A stretch of DNA of 64,000 bases from Avena insularis (lineage: Eukaryota > Streptophyta > Magnoliopsida > Poales > Poaceae): assembly GCA_023614405.1 (NCBI GenBank), contig CM042693.1, forward strand, positions 339,247,527 through 339,311,526, read 5' to 3'. Under the pieces are notes generated by a model. The model saw only the letters and a list, made by a program, of their open reading frames with translations. It searched no databases and was not told the DNA's origin. This document shows positions 56,904 to 64,000 of the stretch, in pieces. The translations under genes and the position numbers were made by a program. Numbering within the stretch: position 1 is the stretch's first letter; each line of letters begins with the position of its first letter.

Positions 56904-57919
56904 TCCTGGCAATGCACGTCATCATGATACAAGTATTGGAGCCTTTGTTCCCTTCAGAGACACGTGTGGAGAGTGGATACATCACCATTCTTCTGTAGGC
57001 CACCAAAAGCACTGGCTCCATCCCCTCTCCAAGTTGAAGCTTCAACTCTTCTCCTAGCCTACAGGCAAAATTGTAGTCCTTCTCCGGATTCATCATGCCA
57101 TCTTCTTAATAGACAATCTCACTGTCGCCAGCGCGACCTGGAACTGGCTCCTTGGTGCTGATGAAGTTAATTAATTGGGAGTGTATAGAATACATGGTGA
57201 CTTACTTCCAAGTCTCGAATCCCTCTAGCCGAAGCGTATCATGTCTCAAGGGACCTCAGCATCGTTGCTCATATATCCATGCTCATCAGGTTCTAAAACA
57301 AAGGTTGGCTGAACATGTCCTCAGTTGCAAGTTGCAACAACTGAGCTTATAGGAATAGCCAATGCACACTCTATGTAGCTTTGCAAAATGCAATCTGCCT
57401 TGGCTATGTACTGCATGCTGTAATTTGTACATGACCTTAAATGAAATCGGCGCCTCTGGTACCTCCTCTTGTTCAGAAAAATAGGAGCGTAGATTCTGGA
57501 AGGGAATAATTTACGGCAAAAGAATCTACTTAGAATGGTACAGAAATTTGCAAAGTTACAACTTTTTATTTTGGATCATGAAAATAGCAGTTCAAAGGAA
57601 ACACAATAGGAAGTCAAAGAAACATGGAAGCAAGCCAATGCATCATATATCACCACATTTTCATCAAACTAGAGTGATCAAGCCTTAGGTTCGTACATAT
57701 GAGCAAGGGAAGTAGATATGCATCCCAAGAAGTGTCAGCTAACCCTCGGCTTTTTTTTGCACACATAAAACCAAACCAGTGCACCATGATTTTTATACAC
57801 ACACATCACCCATATTACCTTAATTTAACACTAGAATAATTCAGAAAGATGGGAAAATGCATCATTGTAATACACACACAACTTGTTTCTGCCAAAATAA
57901 TCCGGTTACAGTTGCATCT
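56904..57919 (-). repeat. 3' flank of receptor kinase B, duplicate of 34227-35226
   Basis: Collinear with 34227-35226, for example CAAACATGGAAGCAAGCCAA against GAAACATGGAAGCAAGCCAA. It contains the 3' UTR of gene B. No other gene is supported. Confidence 0.8.
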
Positions 57920-60900
57920 TCATCTTGGAGAGGGACCAAACGAAGACACCAAGGCCGCAGTATCACTGGGGCTTACCCTAACACCGCTGTCCTCGCGGGC
58001 TTCCTCCAATGCCAAGCTCTCCTTCAGCTGTGCCACCACATCGCCCATTGTTGGCCTTTGAACAGAAGTATCCGCGGTACATGCCATGGCAGTGTCAACT
58101 ACTTTCCACATGGAGGTAACCTCGTAGGCACCGCCGAGCCGCACATCGGCTACAGAGTTGATGTTACCAGTGGCCATCTTTTGTTTCACTCGCTGAACAA
58201 TGTGGCCACGGCCCGGCAGTATGGGAAGCTCACCGGTGGCTATTTCCAGCAGAACTATACCAAAGCTATAAACATCACTGCTCTCTGTGAGCCTTCCAGT
58301 GTGGTAGTACCTAGAAAAACAACAGATAAACCTCATCTTAGTACTTCTAAATTTGGATTAAGAGAGCAAGGAAATGTCACTTGAGCAGTACTCTTTCTTG
58401 CTTTGGTAAATTTAACTTCTCATTAGAATGTAAATCAAAAGAGACACAAAAATAATATGCACAAAGAGACATACTCTGGGTCAAAGTAACCTGCTGACCC
58501 AGCTGCATTGGTTGATATGTGAGTCTGTGTTTCGCTGAGGTAGGTTTTAGAAAGTCCAAAATCAGATAATTTTGCTCGCAGATTTTGACCTAGCAGAATA
58601 TTGCTGGTCTTCACATCCCTGTGAATGATTGGCAAGCTACATCCTTTGTGCAGATAATCGAGACCTATGCATATCACAACAAGTCAAACATAACTTTACT
58701 GAAAAGAAACGCTAACAATCTACTCCCTCCGTTTTAAAATATAAGATGTTTTAGGTTTGTGAAGAAAATGTATCTAGACTTGTTTTAGTGTGTAGATTCA
58801 CACCAAACTTGAGTAAACCTACATACTAAAACAAGTCTAGATACATTTGCTTCACAAAGCTAAAACATCTTATATTTTAAAACAGAGGGAGTATAATGTA
58901 TTCGCGTAAGTGGAGAATATTTCTTTTATTACATCATACCTTGCGCAGCTTCAAGCACAACTCGTACACGTGTTGCCCAATCCAAAGTTTCATCACCATT
59001 TTTTCCTTCATATATGAGCATAGTAATCAATAGAGCAGTACCCTACGTATCTACAACTTCACATCTCAATGTTCATATATTTGTGCAATATTTCATTGTT
59101 TGCAACTTTGAGATGCTGTTGTGCTTTCGGAATTGAATTATTTAGTTGAAATAAGGATGCTACTTCGTCGGACAATTGTTAGGAATATACATCTTTGTTT
59201 TGGAAGAGAAGCGATATGCATTTTATGAGTAGCATGCACCACATTTCAAAAGGAAGAGACGTAGTTAGCCTCAAACTGCTTTAGATACCAAAATATCTTA
59301 AATCCTCTCAAGATAGCCTCTCATGTTAAAAATAATGGACATATACAAATATTTATTTTATGGAATTATAAGACAACTAAAAATTGTTATCTCTTAATGA
59401 ATGCTAATATTTGCAATGGACACACACCTCTCAGATGATCACAAAGATTGCCTCGAGACATGTACTCATAAACCAGGGCTAAATGATCCTTCTCCAAGCA
59501 GTAACCAACCAAAGAAACTAGATTCTTGTGATGCACCTTTGTCAAGCTATGAACCTAAGTAATTCGAGAGAGGGGACAAAGATGTATTAATTTGCATGTA
59601 AACTCAATGTGATAGTGACTTTCCCAACTTGCTTTCAGATTCAATTTTTATGAACCAAGGAAGTCGTACCTCAGCCAAGAACTCATCAAGCCCGTGAGTT
59701 GATGATTCAGAACGCATCTTGACAGCAACCTCACTGTTGTCCTCTAATCGGCCGTAGTACACGAGCCCAAAACCTCCTTGTCCAATAAATCGTTCAAACT
59801 TATTAGTAAACTTTTCTAGCTCCTTGTACGTGAATCGACGGTTCTCAGTATTTTGCACGTGATCTCCGTGACTTTTTGTACTTCCTAGACCACCCTGAAG
59901 CTCCGACTCTCTTCGAGGATTATTTGTAGAAACTGGTTGAACAAATGTCAGTTCTTAGTAAACCTTAGTAATCAATGGGTTCAGTTAAATGTTATTAAAA
60001 GAGAAAGCATACACACTTTTTGACTTCCTCTTCCCTCTCCAGATTAAATATGAAAGAACAAGTCCAACCACTACCACAATGGGAACCACTACTGCAGTTG
60101 ATATTATAGCTGTTTTATTTTTTGATGGAGTCGGACTTATTGTTTTGTTGCACATATCTTCAGCAGATTCATACCTGGAATAGTGAAATTACATCAAACA
60201 ATTGGTTCAGGGTTACTTTGAGACAAAAAAGCAACCTTGAACAGTCAGAATACCTAAAAATCGTAAAAAAAATAAGCATACATTTCTAATGCATATTCAT
60301 AGAAAAGAAAATCTCAAGAAGAAAACCCATACCTGAAATCGAGTGGTCCTTCATTCCTTTTATAGAGGGTATACGGAATTGGGCCATTAAAACTATTGCC
60401 AGACAAATCCCTGTAAGATGTGACATGTAGTTTAGACACCCGACAATGTTTTACTGGATTATAACAACTGTGACCAAATCTATGCAAATAGAATTCCTCT
60501 CAAGTAGAGAGTGTTTTGGAGTGCAGGAGGATTTGAAGAAGTCCACACTTTTTTGTAAATCTGTATATACCGTAGTCATACTCGCTATCTAATATACTTA
60601 CAGAAATTGGAGCTGTGTGAGCAATGTAAAGTTATCAGATATTGATCCATTCAAGTTACTGTTGGACAGGTCCCTGCATGAAAATACACATTCCAACATA
60701 ATAAAGGCAAAGGCTACATTATTTGCACGTGCAAAATAAAAAGAGATCATACGAATAGTACTCACAGAGATACTATCCTTGTAGTGTTATCAGTTACATT
60801 GCTACATTTCACACCGTTCCATGTATATTTGGCCGGAAAACATGGATCACCCATCCAGTTTTTCTTTATTCCATACTCGAGTTTGATAGCCATCATCGCA

Positions 60901-61488
60901 TCAACTACCATCACGAAGTGATAGAAAATAGAATGGTTAGAAAATAATTTTTGATCATCGTCATGACAAAGTTGTTTGGCAAAAATACAGTGTGGCGATG
61001 GTTCTTAGGCCAATTGCAAAACTCAGATAATTCTACGGGCATGAGTGCAGGTTTTGGTAACAAAATGTGAGTTCACCACATCAAATTCACCATCTGCTAA
61101 TAACCCTACCCTATCAACTTCAAAAATCCCACAAGCCTCTTGTACATTCTTGTTCGCTCGTGGCGCGGTAGTATGTCAAAATAGAAGATAAATCACAGGG
61201 ATAATTAGACTCGAATTGATAACTTCCTTCATCAGTGGGGTGTATACCTAAGCACACGTCAAACTATAAATATATTTATTATGAAAAAGTATTCACGATA
61301 AAGCTCCAGATATATCTCTACTCAACCAATCCAATATTTTCTTAATATTATTGTAATCAAAGAAGCCAGAGAAACTTGGCCGCGTGTTTTTGTAACACCC
61401 AAGGTGTATATGAATATAGGTTTATAATACCTTTTCGGGAGAGAATAAACCAACTGAATTTAGTGAAAGCATATGAATACGATAGGTA

Positions 61489-61531
<43 letters not shown>

Positions 61532-62033
61532 TTAAGGCTCACAATCTTCGTAGGACGTCCTCGGAGTGTCGTGGGGGATGCGGTTGAGGATCTCATATGC
61601 ATTGATCATCGGGGGAAGCATGGATGTATTTGTGGCTGCAAGAGTGATATTTAAATTGCTTTCGTTTGCCTTGCACCAGTGAGTGTACACCCAAGAAGCA
61701 CTCAGATACGGTGGGGTATACTGGTCGTCGTCGCTGGGGGCGAAGTACTGCGGCAGGTACACGTTGAACTCTCGGAGCTGGCCGCTGTTTTGGAAGTCCG
61801 CGAAGTGGAGCACCACTATGAACTGGAAGGACGTCTTGTACGATTCGACTGGCAAGGAATTTAGCAGCGTGATTGTGCTATTGTTCACAGGAGCGACGGC
61901 TGTCTTGAGAACAGCGATGGGCACCGCGAACTTATATTCCAGCTGGATGTCCTCTTCGGTGGAAAGGTATGTCCACAACGGGTTGTTTGTCGTGCCCCGC
62001 TCCCACAGACGGTCATATGGATCGGCGGAATAC
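57920..62033 (-). CDS. Receptor kinase gene B (malectin-like LRR-RLK, 5' part missing)
   Basis: The last ten exons are 62033-61543, 60904-60766, 60673-60602, 60410-60333, 60174-60017, 59932-59670, 59554-59428, 59005-58940, 58664-58475 and 58310-57920. All have GT-AG ends, and their lengths equal those of gene A except the malectin exon, which is 9 bp longer. No stop or frameshift was seen. It encodes the second half of the malectin-like domain, WMGDPC, two LRR exons, a membrane helix and an RD kinase ([28 protein letters not shown]). Exons for the signal peptide and the first malectin part are not found up to 64000; a CACTA element starts 153 bp upstream of the first exon seen. They may lie farther right or be lost. 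It is a close paralogue of gene A. Confidence 0.88.
58723..58891. mobile_element. Stowaway MITE in a kinase intron of gene B
   Basis: 169 bp flanked by TA (58721-58722 and 58892-58893). The left end CTCCCTCCGTTTTAAAATAT and the right end are near-perfect inverted repeats of at least 30 bp, and the inner halves also pair well. The matching intron of gene A lacks it, so it inserted after the gene duplication. Confidence 0.92.
61492..61529. repeat. (GA)19 microsatellite
   Basis: 38 bp of perfect GA repeats. On the gene B strand it is a CT run starting 14 bp after the exon end at 61543. Confidence 0.95.
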
Positions 62034-62185
62034 CTTCAGGCAAAATGATAATCATCCATCATTCCTGACACAACAATATATCAAACATAATCTCCAATTT
62101 TCAATATCAAACTTGAAAAAGGACGGCATTATCCTGACAACACTATGCTAAACAGTACTAGCCGCAGGAGGGTGTCGTCGGCCAT

Positions 62186-64000
62186 CACTACAGGAAAACT
62201 GAAAGGTACCGACGGCCAGGGCCTGTGCCGAGGACCATACATCGGGGCCGTCGATACATCACCCTCCCAGGAAAGCCCACCAGTTGGGCCGAGGGCAGCC
62301 CTCGGCATAGATTATGCCATCGGCGTAGATCTGCCCGAGCCGAAGGTGGCAGTCGGCATAGAAATGGCCGTCGGCGTAGCCCGGCCGAAGTTACGGCGCT
62401 GGAATGGCATTAGGACAGGCCAAGCTATGCCAACGGCAAGGTTTCACGGCTATGCCGACGACAATGCCCTTGCCATTGGTATTTTCCCTTTTACCATATT
62501 AATCTTAGAAAAATTATAACTAAATCATTCTAATTCAAAAATATATAAATAATATATAAATTTGCAAAAAAATAAGATATCCACCCGCACTCAAATATTA
62601 CAGATTTATGAATAAAAAATAAGTAAAGCATAAAAATATTGCATATAGTTTGAAACAGGCATAAAAAAATCAAAAACGATCCAAACAATATAAAATCTTT
62701 ATATGGTGTCATATTATATGATATATTTCCAAGGAAAAATAACAAAATTTGGAATATTGCAAATATCACAAAAAAACCTTCTCAAAATGAGCTATCATAT
62801 ATTCGAGTTTTTATGGCTTTCAAGCCAAACGGCCAATGTTATGGCTAGAATTGTGGCATACTTTGTGATATTATGCCTATATTGTGCACACATGTGCATC
62901 TTGGAATGACTTACAATATTGTAGGATGAAGTTTCCCTTTTCATCACACCAAAAAGTCATTTTTCATTTCCTGAGTGCCAAAAATGGGATGTTTTGTGAA
63001 GCAACCACCAAATGAACGTTTCACATTGGTACCGCTCCATTTTTCAAAAATACTAGACCAACTTATATGGATATTTTTTAACCGGGATATTTTAAACCTT
63101 TTCGTCCACCCCTAATGAAAAAGATAAATTTCTACCGAATTGGTAGGAAGTCGGTCAGATTTGAACTACAGGTACATGATCTAATGCTCACGATTTTTTA
63201 GAAAAATCATTTTAGGTTCACAATATGCTATTTTATCAGAGATCCACAACAAGTTTAGCGAGGCTCAACCCCGAGTTAAGAATCTTCATGGCCGCTATTT
63301 TGACCATAGTTTGAAACGGGCATAAAAATTCAAAAACGATCGAACCAATGTAAAACCTTCACGTGGTAATATTATGTGATATAGTTGCAAGGAAAAATAT
63401 CAAACTTGGAATACTGCAAATAACACAAAAAACCTTTTTAAAATGAGCTATCATGTTCGAGTTTTCATGGCTTTCATGCCAAATGACCAATGTTATGGCT
63501 AGCATTATGGCATAATTTGTAATATTGTGCCCATATTATGCATACATGTAAATCTTGGGATTGCCTATAATGTTGCAGCAGGAATTTTTCCTTTTCATTG
63601 CACCAAAAAAACATTTTTTATTTTCCGAGTGTCAAAAACGGGGTGTTTTGTGAAGCAACCACCAAATGAATGTTTCACATTGGTACCACCCCATTAAAGA
63701 AATACTAGACCACCTTATGTGGACAATTTTTCAATTGGGATATCTTAAATCTTTTTGTTCACCCCTCATGAAAAAGACAAATTCCTACCGAATGAGTGGG
63801 AAGTCGGCCAGATTTGAACTACAGATACATGGTCTAATACTCATGATTTTTTGGAAAAATAATTTTTATGTTTATAATATGCTATTTCATCAGAGATTCA
63901 CTACAAGTTTAGCGAGGCTCAACCCCGAGCTAAGAATCTTCATGCCCGCTTTTTTATCATAGTTTGAAAGGGGCATAGGAAATTCAAAAATGATCCAAAC
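62186..64000. mobile_element. CACTA transposon, left end (continues past the window)
   Basis: It starts CACTACAGGAAAACTGAAAG at 62186, the terminal motif of CACTA elements, preceded by CAT as the likely 3-bp target. Subterminal GC-rich text with repeated GCCGTCGGC/GTCGGCATAG-like motifs (62205-62480) is typical of Triticeae CACTA ends. From about 62500 it is AT-rich with long tandem repeats. No transposase was seen. The other end is outside the window. Confidence 0.78.
62645..64000. repeat. Tandem repeats of about 655 bp inside the CACTA element
   Basis: The marker ATAGTTTGAAA followed by a GGCATA motif starts at 62645, 63306 and 63959, giving units of 661 and 653 bp and the start of a third. 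The units are collinear throughout, for example GTTTAGCGAGGCTCAACCCC in both, with moderate divergence. Confidence 0.88.

Noticed and set aside
57857..58384. 175-codon plus-strand ORF
   Set aside because: Antisense shadow of the last kinase exon of gene B.

Overview
The window is nuclear DNA of a large-genome grass, most likely a Triticeae species (wheat, barley, Aegilops or rye type). The grounds are Gypsy LTRs opening with TGATACG or TGATGAC, Stowaway MITEs with CTCCCTCCG-type ends, CACTA, LINE and MULE relics, deep nesting of retrotransposons, and grass-type malectin-like receptor kinase genes. I name no species because no marker sequence was compared. All motif, splice-site and repeat calls were made by reading; no alignment or database search was run.

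Layout. 1-7195 is a three-level nest of truncated LTR elements: a minus-strand Copia end inside a Gypsy end inside another Gypsy end. 7196-12261 is mostly unassigned sequence with a LINE-type 3' relic and a Stowaway-like MITE. 12262-34020 is a LINE C-terminal fragment split by an old Tat-type Gypsy element (12403-33858). That Gypsy carries a solo LTR (17996-19672, minus) and a complete non-autonomous element of the same LTR family (19916-27116, plus), both inside its pol gene. It also carries a spliced antisense gene downstream of pol. 34227-48925 holds receptor kinase gene A (minus strand), whose introns contain MITEs, a LINE, a MULE nested in a Stowaway, and a 1,715-bp direct tandem duplication that copies one malectin exon. 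50145-55222 is a minus-strand Copia element. 57920-62033 is receptor kinase gene B (minus strand), a tandem paralogue of A whose 5' exons are not in the window. 62186 to the end is the start of a CACTA transposon with tandem repeats of about 655 bp.

Host genes. Only two host genes are well supported. Both encode LRR-I-type receptor kinases: signal peptide, malectin-like ectodomain, short LRR region, one membrane helix, and an RD-type kinase with the catalytic residues present. Gene A can be read across 12 exons with matching phases to about 861 residues. Gene B can be read across its last 10 exons at the same intron positions. The two genes and about 1 kb of 3' flank form a tandem duplication later split by the Copia, LINE-type and CACTA insertions. 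These receptors are expected at the plasma membrane, sensing cell-wall or microbial cues; their ligands cannot be read from sequence.

The mobile elements supply most of the novelty: preserved target-site duplications that allow the insertion order to be read, an antisense spliced gene more open than the pol gene it faces, duplicated primer-binding and polypurine signals in a non-autonomous element, and stop codons that look like cytosine-deamination products.
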